Positions 22,715-31,109 of a stretch of DNA of 37,045 bases are shown piece after piece (within the stretch, counting starts at the first letter, position 1; each line of letters starts with the position of its first letter). The stretch covers positions 1-37,045 of the forward strand of contig JAVHLL010000028.1 in the NCBI GenBank assembly GCA_031082155.1, written 5' to 3'. The DNA comes from Thermodesulfovibrionales bacterium. Its GTDB lineage: Bacteria; Nitrospirota; Thermodesulfovibrionia; Thermodesulfovibrionales; SM23-35. The notes below the pieces were generated by a model that saw only the letters and a list, made by a program, of their open reading frames with translations, did no database searches and was not told where the DNA came from. The translations under genes were made by a program, and so were the position numbers.

Positions 22715-24652
22715 CTATAGTTTTTCAAGTGACTCGTCAGGTCTTTCTTCAGCGGGAAAAAAAAGACGATTGTATTCGAAAAAGGTCGTGAGGACGCGTT
22801 TCACGTAATTCCTTGTTTCTGTGTAAGGGATGTCTTCGATGAACTCGTCGACCTGTTTATATTGCCCGTTTGCTGCCCATTTGCGTACTGTTTCTTCTCC
22901 TGCGTTATAGGCGGCAATCGCATGGGGATAGGAGCCGAATTCCTGAATCAGCTGGCTGAGATACGAGATGCCGAGATGGAGGTTGTTTCTGACGTGATAG
23001 ATATCCCTGTTACTCTGTATTTTCAGGTGAACGGTTTTGTCGAGCCGGTATGCGGTCTGGGGCATAAGCTGCATGAGTCCGAGCGCTCCGGCAGGGGATT
23101 TTGCTTCGGCATCGAATCTGCTCTCTTCTCTGATAAGGGAAAGGACAAGAAAGGGATCGACGTGATACCGTTCAGAGAGAGAGATGACAGTATCCCAGTA
23201 TGCAAGGGGATAGAGAAAACCGTAAAGCTGCTCTGAAGAAGGGGATTTTTTTGCGGCCAGCCTTACTGAATGCTTGTACTCATCAAGCTCCTCGAATTTC
23301 GAGCACAGGGAAATAAACTCCTCGAGAGAACCTGTATGTTTTGAAAGATGAATCAGCTCTGAAACCGCTTCCCGGTTCAAACCAAATTCAAGGAGGACTT
23401 CGACCCGCCCGAGCTCTTTGAATGAGTCAGGGGATGCTTTTGCCGGCATCGAGGGCTTTCTGAATTTATGCCGGGTGTTCGCCGCTGCATCCTGCCATAA
23501 TTTTTTGGTCCTTACAAAGGAAAGGAGACTGTAGAAGTCCCGCTTTTCCGGAATTTGGCGGGGATACAAATCTGCGGTATCTTCACCAGCAGACTCTATG
23601 CTCCGTGCTTTCCAGTAGAGATACTGCGGGTCATCATTTATGCTGTGCAGTTTTGTAAATATTTCTGCAGACTTTGCGTATTCTCCAGACAGGTAGTATG
23701 TCCATCCGATCCCCCACAGGGTATCTTCACGGCTTCTGGGAAATGATTCCAGAACATGCTCGTAGAGGTCCAGGGACTCCTTGATGTTGCCTGCTCTTCT
23801 TTTGTCCGCTGCAACTGCCAGAAGGAGCGAGGCGAAGCGGGGATCCTTCATGGTCATCATTTCATCAATGAGCGCATACACGGCCTCTTTGTCCCGTGCA
23901 CGGTACAGCGAACGGACTTCCCAGTATTTCTCGCCGGCCTTTCGATATATGTCTGCCGCCTCACGGTACTTCTTCTGCCTGAAAAGGGAAACCCCCAGTT
24001 TTTTCAGGATTTCGTCTTTAAGCGTGCCGTCGTCTTGTGAAAGGGCTGTCCGGAGAAGGGACTCGGCATCAGTAAAATCCAGCCGGTCATTCAGGTTTGA
24101 ACCGCGCTGGAGCATATCCCCGGTGCTGATTTCTTCGGGGCTTAATTCGCTATACGCCTGGATAGCAAAGGCGCCGGCCCTGATGTAGATATCCTTGAAG
24201 AGAGGCTTGGCCGCCTGTATCTTCCCCTGTTTTTTGAGCCATTTCGCATAGAAATACTTCATTTCCATGTCGCCGGCGTAGTCGCTGAGATATGTTTCAA
24301 ACAGATCTCCGGTTCGGTCTTCAGAGAGTTCCGCAGATTTGCTGATCTCCATGCAGCGGGCTTTCTTGCTTAAGGGTGATTCAGGGTACTTCTTGAGGAG
24401 AGATCGGATTGCGTTAAGTGATTCACGGTGATTCTTATTCTCATTATAGGCTTCCGCTAACCAGAGGAGGGCATAGTCACCCAGGAGAGGAAATTCTTCC
24501 CCGGCGAGAGACAGGCTCGATATTGCCTCTTCGTATCTGCCGTTGTCGAATGCTTTTTTCCCTTTCTGAAGAGAAGCCTTTCCCCCGGTTTCCTCTGCGC
24601 ATGCTGAAGCAGAAAACAGAAGAAAAAGAGCGATAAAAAGAAGATGCTTCAT
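22715..24652 (-). CDS. slt: Soluble lytic murein transglycosylase (Slt family)
   Basis: A 645-residue periplasmic enzyme: signal peptide (KHLLFIALFLLFSASACA), a long helical superhelix of TPR-like repeats (about 30-450), and a C-terminal lysozyme-like SLT domain (about 485-610). Catalytic Glu509 is in IREESRFD, followed by GALGLMQLMP and AIAAYNAGEE. It cleaves peptidoglycan to 1,6-anhydro products. The frame is open to 24745, but the Met at 24652 begins a clean signal peptide and has AAGGGT upstream, so I use it. The Cys before the cleavage site is a poor lipobox. Confidence 0.93.
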   Translation of the reverse strand: MKHLLFIALFLLFSASACAEETGGKASLQKGKKAFDNGRYEEAISSLSLAGEEFPLLGDYALLWLAEAYNENKNHRESLNAIRSLLKKYPESPLSKKARCMEISKSAELSEDRTGDLFETYLSDYAGDMEMKYFYAKWLKKQGKIQAAKPLFKDIYIRAGAFAIQAYSELSPEEISTGDMLQRGSNLNDRLDFTDAESLLRTALSQDDGTLKDEILKKLGVSLFRQKKYREAADIYRKAGEKYWEVRSLYRARDKEAVYALIDEMMTMKDPRFASLLLAVAADKRRAGNIKESLDLYEHVLESFPRSREDTLWGIGWTYYLSGEYAKSAEIFTKLHSINDDPQYLYWKARSIESAGEDTADLYPRQIPEKRDFYSLLSFVRTKKLWQDAAANTRHKFRKPSMPAKASPDSFKELGRVEVLLEFGLNREAVSELIHLSKHTGSLEEFISLCSKFEELDEYKHSVRLAAKKSPSSEQLYGFLYPLAYWDTVISLSERYHVDPFLVLSLIREESRFDAEAKSPAGALGLMQLMPQTAYRLDKTVHLKIQSNRDIYHVRNNLHLGISYLSQLIQEFGSYPHAIAAYNAGEETVRKWAANGQYKQVDEFIEDIPYTETRNYVKRVLTTFFEYNRLFFPAEERPDESLEKL

Positions 24653-24729
24653 ACCCTTATGATAGCGGAAAGGACTTGTTTCAGCAAGAGAGAGCGTTGC
24701 GTTGGAGAATGGCATTTTTCCGGTTGCTA

Positions 24730-24738
24730 TGGTATATT
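24730..24738 (+). promoter_or_regulatory. Extended -10 promoter of the unknown 610-residue gene
   Basis: TGG plus TATATT (24733-24738), 5 nt before the ATG at 24744. The nonamer is identical to the one before mnmA. Confidence 0.5.
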
Positions 24739-24743
24739 TCCCC

Positions 24744-26576
24744 ATGATCAGTGACCTCAGGCTTCACGGCAAGACAGGTTCAGTCGAGTATTTTGCCTTT
24801 ATCGGAGGTGCCAGCGCCTATAACACATATTTCTATGAAGAGATCCCTTCAGGCATCCGGTTTTTTTCACGGGGGAATGAATTTACGATAACTGCCGACG
24901 GGGTGGATTACAAGGGCACCGGCGGGAGTTTCTGCGAGTATATGTTTGGTGTTGATCAGCCGCTCAAGGACCTTCTGAAGCGTGATATCGCGAACAGGCT
25001 TATCATGTCCGGGGCTTTTCTTGACGATAACGAACGGGTTGTTTTTACCAACGAAACAGAGGGGCACGAGTCTTTTTACCGTCTTTTCATTCAGGGGCAC
25101 GCAGTAAAAAACTACTACTTCTTCGTTGCCTCTGATTTCAGCGGAGATTACAAAAAAAGACAGAAACATGTCCTTGGCGCCGTGGGGAAATTTCTCAAGA
25201 GAACCGACCTCCTGCTCGAAAACAGTGACACGGATCTCCTTGAAGGGTTTCTGAACGAACTCCATGAAGAGAACTCTACTGTGTTTCTCTTTAAACTCAT
25301 TCACGAAGGGAACCAGACATTTTACCAGACATACTCCGGTTTTTATGCGAAGGACAGGTTGCTCTCTCCGAATGAAGAGCTCTATATGGAAGATATCGCC
25401 ACGCGGCACCAGATAGACCGTTATCAGCAGGAGCGGATGAAGATCGACGTCATGTACCGGCATATCAATAACAAACATGTTGTTGATGAATACCGTGATA
25501 TCCTCCTGAGCGGAATTTTAAACGATACCCTGCATCATCAGGAATTCGCAAGGCTTGAACGGTTGAGGACACTTGGTATACGGAACAACATCCCGATTGT
25601 ACTGTTCGAGACGCTTGATGACCTGCTCCTAAGGGGGAAGAAGATTCAGGCAATTGAAGAGCCTGAGTATCTCCGTGAGACGAGGACGATACTCCAGAGC
25701 CTTTTCTTTAAGGACCAGTCACTGAAAAAACACATAATCCATGAAGATATCATCAAGCTCCTCAGGGCAAAGCAGATCGCCGATGCGAAAAGAGACAAAG
25801 GGTTTGAGCAAATCCTTCTCGATACCGTGAGGGCCTGTGACGAGATAGCACGTGAGACAAACGATTTCAATCTCTTCGAAGAGTTCACCTCTATTGCCAC
25901 CTATTTTGACCGTTTTGATAATGTCTCAACAGTACTGAGCCAGCTTGCATTCATGGAGAATGTGGAATTTTCCGAGGATTCCCTGCGGAGTCTTTTAGGG
26001 AATAAAAGAGAGTTCGACCTGCTTGATAAGGGTATCTTTGAAAACCTGTTTGTCACTGAGCTTCTGAGCAATAAGTATGTCACGAGTTATGGCCGGAGAA
26101 AAGTCAAAGTACTCGCCAAAGGGATAAAAAAGATAAACGCGGGTGACGCGTCATTACGGGATGTTATCGGGGAACTGACAGCAATTACCGGGGAGGAGAA
26201 GCTCTACCGGCTTATCCATAAGGCACTCAAACAAAGAACCCGGAGCTTTTTCCCCGGCCTTGACACAAAGAAAGGCCGTGAGAAGATACGTGAAGACATC
26301 TCGCAAGAGCTTGGCGGGCAGGGTATTGCGCTGCAAATTCCAAAGAATTTATACGACAAAGTATTTCTGGACATCAAGAAAGAATCTTTCTATCTGAACC
26401 ATCTTTTACCCTCGATCATTCAGAACCGGGATAGTGTTCTGAGAGAAGACTTCCTGAACAACAGCGGGCTTGACCGGTTTTATATAGAAACACTGGAACG
26501 GGAGTACTTCGAACAGAGGAAGCTTGATCCGGCACTGCTTGAAAAACTTCTTGTTGGAGGCGGCGAGCGGATTTGA
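24744..26576 (+). CDS. Large uncharacterised protein
   Basis: A 610-residue protein from the ATG at 24744. It begins MISDLRLHGKTGSVEYF, then has a globular, aromatic-rich region (about 10-160: GGASAYNTYFYEEI, FTITADGVDYKGTGGSFCEY), followed by a long helical region rich in charged residues (DEYRDILLSGILNDTLHHQE, RAKQIADAKRDKGFEQ). There is no signal peptide or membrane span and no catalytic motif I recognise. It resembles an uncharacterised conserved family of Deltaproteobacteria/Nitrospirota, from memory only. The frame opens at 24702, but the start at 24744 has an extended -10 just upstream. It is divergent from slt. Its last seven codons and stop lie antisense to the 3' end of tRNA-Cys. 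Confidence 0.75.
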   Translation: MISDLRLHGKTGSVEYFAFIGGASAYNTYFYEEIPSGIRFFSRGNEFTITADGVDYKGTGGSFCEYMFGVDQPLKDLLKRDIANRLIMSGAFLDDNERVVFTNETEGHESFYRLFIQGHAVKNYYFFVASDFSGDYKKRQKHVLGAVGKFLKRTDLLLENSDTDLLEGFLNELHEENSTVFLFKLIHEGNQTFYQTYSGFYAKDRLLSPNEELYMEDIATRHQIDRYQQERMKIDVMYRHINNKHVVDEYRDILLSGILNDTLHHQEFARLERLRTLGIRNNIPIVLFETLDDLLLRGKKIQAIEEPEYLRETRTILQSLFFKDQSLKKHIIHEDIIKLLRAKQIADAKRDKGFEQILLDTVRACDEIARETNDFNLFEEFTSIATYFDRFDNVSTVLSQLAFMENVEFSEDSLRSLLGNKREFDLLDKGIFENLFVTELLSNKYVTSYGRRKVKVLAKGIKKINAGDASLRDVIGELTAITGEEKLYRLIHKALKQRTRSFFPGLDTKKGREKIREDISQELGGQGIALQIPKNLYDKVFLDIKKESFYLNHLLPSIIQNRDSVLREDFLNNSGLDRFYIETLEREYFEQRKLDPALLEKLLVGGGERI

Positions 26577-26630
26577 ACCGCTGAATAAAGGTTTTGCAGA
26601 CCTCCCCCTTGGCCACTTGGGTACGCCGCC
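26555..26630 (-). tRNA. tRNA-Cys (GCA)
   Basis: A 76-nt cloverleaf including an encoded CCA. The 7-bp acceptor stem pairs 26624-26630 with 26559-26565 (GGCGGCG/CGCCGCC), the anticodon loop is CTGCAAA with anticodon GCA, and the T-loop is GTTCAAATC. Discriminator U, as in tRNA-Cys. The 3' end overlaps the opposite-strand gene by 22 bp. Confidence 0.95.
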
Positions 26631-26639
26631 CTTCAAAAA

Positions 26640-26755
26640 AGAAAGTATGCAGCAAAAAGCAAAAAGCAAGCAGTAAGCAGTATAAAGAAACCACTAAAAA
26701 CCCATCACCGTGGGTGCTTACTCCCTACTCCTTAGTGCATACTGGTTGTTTCAAA
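26640..26755. repeat. AGCA-rich repeat stretch between the two tRNAs
   Basis: Short reiterations (AGTATGCAGC, AGCAAAAAGC, AAGCAGTAAGCAG) on the left are echoed in inverted form on the right (GTGCTTACTCCC, CTTAGTGCATACT), around a small CCCA/TGGG hairpin near 26705. It is non-coding and looks like another short dispersed repeat rather than a gene. Confidence 0.5.
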
Positions 26756-26831
26756 TGGAGCGGGAAACGGGATTCGAACCCGCGACCCCAACCTTGGCAA
26801 GGTTGTGCTCTACCAACTGAGCTATTCCCGC
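26756..26831 (-). tRNA. tRNA-Gly (GCC)
   Basis: A 76-nt cloverleaf with encoded CCA: acceptor stem starting GCGGGAA, D-arm AGCTCAGTTGGTAGAGC, anticodon loop TTGCCAA (anticodon GCC), and T-arm GCGGGTTCGAATCCCGT. It is upstream of tRNA-Cys on the same strand, 125 bp away, so the two may be co-transcribed. Confidence 0.97.
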
Positions 26832-26839
26832 ATTGTAAA

Positions 26840-26935
26840 AACAGTTCAAAGTGAAAAGTTGAAAATTAAAAGTTATAAAATGTATTTTTTAGCTTCTCAT
26901 TTTCACTCTTGACTTTTAACGTTCAACCCTTAACT
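26840..26935. repeat. Inverted GTGAAA/TTTCAC repeat between tRNA-Gly and trpE
   Basis: Left arm: AGTTCAAAGTGAAAAGTTG and so on. Right arm: TTTCACTCTTGACTTTTAACG and so on. They are imperfect inverted copies around an AT-rich centre. The motif units match those inside phoR and waaA. Its right end supplies the -35 hexamer of the trpE promoter. Confidence 0.6.
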
Positions 26936-26959
26936 TATTCAAGGCTGATGAGCTATAAT
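26930..26959 (+). promoter_or_regulatory. Promoter of the trpEGD operon
   Basis: TTAACT (26930-26935), 18-bp spacer, perfect TATAAT (26954-26959). The leader to the trpE ATG is about 38 nt, too short for a leader-peptide attenuator. AAAGGG is the only candidate ribosome-binding site and sits rather far from the ATG. Confidence 0.6.
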
Positions 26960-27004
26960 GAACGGTACTAATAAAAATACTAAGAAAGGGTAGATTTTGT
27001 CAAT

Positions 27005-28549
27005 ATGCTTGTGCCTGACCTTGAGACTTTCAAGTCTTTTTCAAAGAAGGGAAACCTTATCCCTGTCTACCGTGAAGTCCTCGCAGATACTGAAACACCC
27101 GTTTCCGCTGCTATGAAACTGGGGGGGTCTCCCTCGTTTTTACTCGAGAGCATGATCGGCGGAGAGAAATGGGCGAGGTATTCTTTTCTCGGCTCAAGAC
27201 CTTCCCGGATTATCAGGAGTTGGGGGAACAGGATAGAGATAAAAGATAAAAGGACAGGGAATAAGACAGGGAAGGTTGAAAACCCAATCGAAGTAATTAA
27301 AAGAGAGATCACCTCTTTTCAGCCGGTCGATGTGCCGGGACTTCCGAGGTTCTACGGGGGGCTTGTCGGCTACATCGGCTACGATATGGTCAGGTTCTTC
27401 GAGGAGATCCCGGATACGAATACGCAGGGGCTGAAAATTCCCGACATGTTTCTCATGGTTACCGATACCGTGGTGATTTTCGATAATCTCACAGGGAAGA
27501 TCAAGGTAGTTTCCAATGCGCATATCAATGACAAGTCCCCGGAAGAGGCCTATCAGGAAGCAGAGGAAAAAATCGCGAGTATCATAGAAAAGCTCAGGAG
27601 ATCTAAAATCCCTGCGGCCAGAAGAAGCAGGAAATCTGAGGATGCCTTGTCCCCGCTTGAGAGGAAGCCCCCGCAGAAAGATGCTACCGCCGGAAGCGAC
27701 CCGGCTTTTTCAGGATACAAGTCTTCTTTTTTCTCAAGAGATTCATTTGAACAGGCTGTTTTGAGGAGTAAAGAATACGTTATGTCAGGAGATGTGGTCC
27801 AGGTGGTGCTGTCCCAGAGGTTTGAACGCACCTATGAGACGACCCCTTTCAATATCTACAGGGCTCTCAGGGTTATTAATCCCTCTCCCTATATGTACTA
27901 CATAGATACCGGTGACGCCAAACTTGTCGGCTCTTCCCCCGAGATACTCGTGAGACTTGAGGGGAAGAAGATAATCCTGAGACCTATCGCGGGCACGCGG
28001 AGCAGGGGCGAGAGCGAAGAAACAGACAAGTTGCTCGAAGAAGACCTCAAAAAAGATCCCAAGGAGATTGCCGAACATATTATGCTTGTCGATCTTGGGA
28101 GGAATGATGTCGGCAGAGTTGCGGAGACAGGGTCCGTGAAGGTTACGGAATTGATGTCTGTTGAACGGTACAGCCACGTGATGCATCTTGTTTCCAATGT
28201 CGAAGGTACACTCAGAGACGGTCTGGATGCATTCCACGTTCTGGAGGCCTGCTTCCCCGCGGGAACGGTAACAGGCGCTCCCAAGGTAAGAGCGATGGAG
28301 ATTATTGAAGAACTCGAACCGATGAAACGGGGGCCTTATGCCGGCGCGGTCGGATATTTCAGCTATTCGGGCAATATGGATACCTGTATTACCATCAGAA
28401 CGCTCATCATAAAGGGCGGCAAAGTCTATGTCCAGGCAGGCGCAGGTATCGTTGCCGACTCGGTCCCCGAGAATGAATATGCAGAGACGGTCAACAAGGC
28501 GATGGGGATGATGAAGGCGGTAGAGATGGCGGAGAAAGAATTAGGTTAA
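27005..28549 (+). CDS. trpE: Anthranilate synthase component I TrpE
   Basis: A 514-residue enzyme forming anthranilate from chorismate and ammonia supplied by TrpG. The LLES tryptophan-feedback motif is at residues 46-49, and the chorismate-binding core carries [27 protein letters not shown] and [19 protein letters not shown] Lys/Arg/Ser-rich linker at about 200-240 joins the two halves and is longer than usual. It is followed 7 nt later by trpG. Confidence 0.97.
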   Translation: MLVPDLETFKSFSKKGNLIPVYREVLADTETPVSAAMKLGGSPSFLLESMIGGEKWARYSFLGSRPSRIIRSWGNRIEIKDKRTGNKTGKVENPIEVIKREITSFQPVDVPGLPRFYGGLVGYIGYDMVRFFEEIPDTNTQGLKIPDMFLMVTDTVVIFDNLTGKIKVVSNAHINDKSPEEAYQEAEEKIASIIEKLRRSKIPAARRSRKSEDALSPLERKPPQKDATAGSDPAFSGYKSSFFSRDSFEQAVLRSKEYVMSGDVVQVVLSQRFERTYETTPFNIYRALRVINPSPYMYYIDTGDAKLVGSSPEILVRLEGKKIILRPIAGTRSRGESEETDKLLEEDLKKDPKEIAEHIMLVDLGRNDVGRVAETGSVKVTELMSVERYSHVMHLVSNVEGTLRDGLDAFHVLEACFPAGTVTGAPKVRAMEIIEELEPMKRGPYAGAVGYFSYSGNMDTCITIRTLIIKGGKVYVQAGAGIVADSVPENEYAETVNKAMGMMKAVEMAEKELG

Positions 28550-28556
28550 AAACTGT

Positions 28557-29126
28557 ATGTTGCTGATGATCGATAATTACGATTCCTTTACTTATAACCT
28601 CGTGCAGTACCTTGGGGAGCTTGGGGAAGATATCGGTGTTTACAGGAACAATAAGATCACGGTCGGTGAGATCGAAGATATGCGCCCTGACAGGATTGTT
28701 ATCTCTCCGGGCCCCTGTACACCGAACGAGGCCGGGATTTCGGTAGATGTTATCAGATATTTTGCAGGCAAGATTCCGATACTCGGTGTGTGCCTGGGAC
28801 ACCAGGCTATCGGCGCTGCTTTTGGAGGCGAAATTATCCGGGCGCCAAGACTGATGCACGGAAAGACTTCCATGATATACCACGACGGGAAGGGGGTCTT
28901 TCAGGGCCTTCCCAATCCTTTCGAGGCGACCCGGTATCACTCACTTCTAATAAAAAGAGAGACCCTCCCGGAAAGCCTTCAGATAACTGCATGGACGGAT
29001 GTCGGCGAGATCATGGGCGTCCGGCATAAAGAGTTTCTTATCGAAGGTGTCCAGTTCCATCCTGAATCAATATTGACAAGGGTCGGAAAGTCCCTTTTGA
29101 AAAACTTCCTCAGATTGAGTATTTGA
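28557..29126 (+). CDS. trpG: Anthranilate/aminodeoxychorismate synthase glutaminase TrpG/PabA
   Basis: A 189-residue class I glutamine amidotransferase with nucleophile Cys79 in GVCLGHQ and the partner His168 and Glu170 in FHPESI. The oxyanion motif is [10 protein letters not shown]. It supplies ammonia to TrpE and, where no separate pabA exists, also to PabB. The gene starts 7 nt after trpE with only a weak ribosome-binding site, so translational coupling is likely. Confidence 0.96.
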   Translation: MLLMIDNYDSFTYNLVQYLGELGEDIGVYRNNKITVGEIEDMRPDRIVISPGPCTPNEAGISVDVIRYFAGKIPILGVCLGHQAIGAAFGGEIIRAPRLMHGKTSMIYHDGKGVFQGLPNPFEATRYHSLLIKRETLPESLQITAWTDVGEIMGVRHKEFLIEGVQFHPESILTRVGKSLLKNFLRLSI

Positions 29127-29149
29127 TCGGATGTCGAGGATAAAGATTC

Positions 29150-30160
29150 ATGATTAAAGAAGCAATCCATATGCTGGTGGACCGGATCGACCTCTCTGAG
29201 AAAGAGATGGCCGAATGCATGGAAGAGATCATGGAGGGAAAGGCCACCGACGCACAGATAGGGGCTCTGCTCACTGCGTTAAGGGTAAAAGGCGAGACCG
29301 TCGGTGAGATAACCGGCGCGGCAAAGATCATGAGAAAGAAGGCGACTGCAATAAAGGCGCCTGAGGGAGTTCTCGACACGTGCGGCACGGGCGGAGACAT
29401 GTCCCATACCTTCAATATCTCGACTACGACTGCTTTTGTAGTTGCCGGCGCGGGGGTCCCTGTAGCCAAGCACGGCAACCGGTCTGTATCGAGCCGGTCT
29501 GGAAGCGCCGATGTGCTGGAAGCTCTTGGGGTTAAGATAGACCTTCCCCCGGAGAAAGTCGAGAGATGTCTCTTCGAAACAGGATTTGGTTTCCTCTTCG
29601 CGCCCCTGTTCCATCCCGCTATGAAATATGCGATCGGACCCCGTCGCGAGATGGGGATAAGGACCATCTTCAATATCCTCGGTCCCCTCACGAACCCCGC
29701 CGGAGCACAAAGGCAGGTGCTGGGGGTGTTTGCGGACAGGCTCACAGAAACGCTTGCAGAGGTCCTCGGAAACCTTGGGGCAACGGACGTCATGGTGGTG
29801 CATGGTGAGGACGGACTGGACGAAATCAGCATTTCGGGTAAAACCAAAATTTCCCGCTACAGGGACGGGAACCTCGAAACCTTCACCATACAACCCGAAG
29901 ATTTTGGTTTATGGAGGGGCGGAATAGAAGACCTGAAGGGCGGGAATAAAGAAGAAAATGCAGTGATTACCACAGCCATCCTCCAGGGTGAGCAGGGATC
30001 AAAGCGGAATATCGTCCTTATGAATTCGGCGCTCGCCTTCATTGTTGCAGGAAAAACAGGAGACTATAGCACGGCGCTCGATATTGCTGCAGCTTCGATA
30101 GATTCGGGTAAGGCGCAGAAAAAACTGGAAGAGGTGAAGAGGGTGAGCAATGCATTATAG
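29150..30160 (+). CDS. trpD: Anthranilate phosphoribosyltransferase TrpD
   Basis: A 336-residue enzyme transferring phosphoribose from PRPP to anthranilate. DTCGTGGD (76-83) is the PRPP-binding loop, KHGNRSVSSRSGSADVLEAL begins at 107, and RELGIRTIFNILGPLTNPA-type sequence follows (here REMGIRTIFNILGPLTNP). Full length. It ends the trp block: trpC, trpF, trpB and trpA are not in the window. The next gene starts 10 nt downstream. Confidence 0.97.
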   Translation: MIKEAIHMLVDRIDLSEKEMAECMEEIMEGKATDAQIGALLTALRVKGETVGEITGAAKIMRKKATAIKAPEGVLDTCGTGGDMSHTFNISTTTAFVVAGAGVPVAKHGNRSVSSRSGSADVLEALGVKIDLPPEKVERCLFETGFGFLFAPLFHPAMKYAIGPRREMGIRTIFNILGPLTNPAGAQRQVLGVFADRLTETLAEVLGNLGATDVMVVHGEDGLDEISISGKTKISRYRDGNLETFTIQPEDFGLWRGGIEDLKGGNKEENAVITTAILQGEQGSKRNIVLMNSALAFIVAGKTGDYSTALDIAAASIDSGKAQKKLEEVKRVSNAL

Positions 30161-30169
30161 GGAGTATCT

Positions 30170-31093
30170 TTGGCAGTCAAAGTAGCGGTCGTAGGCGTGG
30201 GATATCTTGGCCAGCACCATGCGCGGATCTATTCCGGGATGGGAGATGCTGAGCTTGTCGCAGTCGTTGATATTGACAGGGAGAAAGCTGATACCCTTGC
30301 AGCGAAATATTCTGCCCGGGCTTGCTATGATTTCAGAGATATCCTTGACAGAGTCGAGGCGGTCAGTATTGTAACTCCGACGCCATCCCATTATGCAATA
30401 GCCCTCGAATGTCTGAAGGCAGGAAAAGACCTCCTCATAGAGAAACCGATTTCCGTGACAATCGAAGAAGCGGATGCACTGATCAGGGAGGCAACCAAAA
30501 CGGGGCGTATTCTCCAGGTGGGCCACATTGAACGGTTTAATCCTGCTATCCTCGCTGCTGCGGAACTGATCAAGGATCCGGTCTTTATAGAATCGGAAAG
30601 GCTATCGCCTTTTCTCGTAAGAGCGACTGATATCGATGTTACCCTCGACCTTATGATCCATGATATCGATATTATATTGAGTCTCGTTTCTCTCCCTGTC
30701 AAGGATATCAGGGCGGTTGGCGCAAGTGTCCTTTCAGGGAAGATCGATGTCGCAAAGGCATGGCTGGAGTTCGAGAACGGTTGCATGGCGCTTGCAACGG
30801 TGAGTCGCCTGTCACCCGAAAAGCAGAGAAGGCTCAAGATATTCCAGAAAGATTCCTATCTGTCCGTAGATTATCAGAGTTCGGAGATGAAGCGTTATTA
30901 TAAAACCCGCGATGGGATAGCTGTTGACAGTGCGCAACCGGAGAAGAAGGAGCCGCTTAAGGAGGAGTTGAACGATTTTATCAGATGTGTTCAGGAGAGG
31001 AAACCTCCCAAAGTCTCCGCGGTCGAGGGAAGGGATGCGCTGAAAGTGGTGCTTGAGATAAACAGGATGATCAGAAATACAGAATCAGGATAA
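30170..31093 (+). CDS. Gfo/Idh/MocA oxidoreductase, GnnA-like
   Basis: A 307-residue NAD(P)-dependent oxidoreductase: Rossmann motif VGVGYLGQHHA at the N-terminus, EKPIS at about residue 90, and MIHDIDIILSL in the C-terminal domain. It starts at TTG 30170 with GGGAG 6 nt upstream. Because it directly precedes a DegT aminotransferase and lpxB, the best functional guess is oxidation of UDP-GlcNAc at C3 (GnnA), the first step to UDP-GlcNAc3N. A general Gfo/Idh sugar dehydrogenase of lipid A clusters is the alternative. It is co-transcribed with trpD by spacing. Confidence 0.75.
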   Translation: MAVKVAVVGVGYLGQHHARIYSGMGDAELVAVVDIDREKADTLAAKYSARACYDFRDILDRVEAVSIVTPTPSHYAIALECLKAGKDLLIEKPISVTIEEADALIREATKTGRILQVGHIERFNPAILAAAELIKDPVFIESERLSPFLVRATDIDVTLDLMIHDIDIILSLVSLPVKDIRAVGASVLSGKIDVAKAWLEFENGCMALATVSRLSPEKQRRLKIFQKDSYLSVDYQSSEMKRYYKTRDGIAVDSAQPEKKEPLKEELNDFIRCVQERKPPKVSAVEGRDALKVVLEINRMIRNTESG

Positions 31094-31109
31094 GGGAGGA
31101 TTTACTGAA

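Noticed and set aside
24653-24745. N-terminal extension of the lytic transglycosylase
   Set aside because: The Met at 24652 begins a proper signal peptide; the extension would bury it and overlap the divergent gene's promoter.
26640-26755. CRISPR-like array from short reiterated units
   Set aside because: Units are under 12 bp, irregular and without unique spacers of constant length.
26960-27004. trp attenuator leader peptide
   Set aside because: Only about 40 nt separate the predicted start from trpE, with no Trp codons in tandem and no terminator hairpin.
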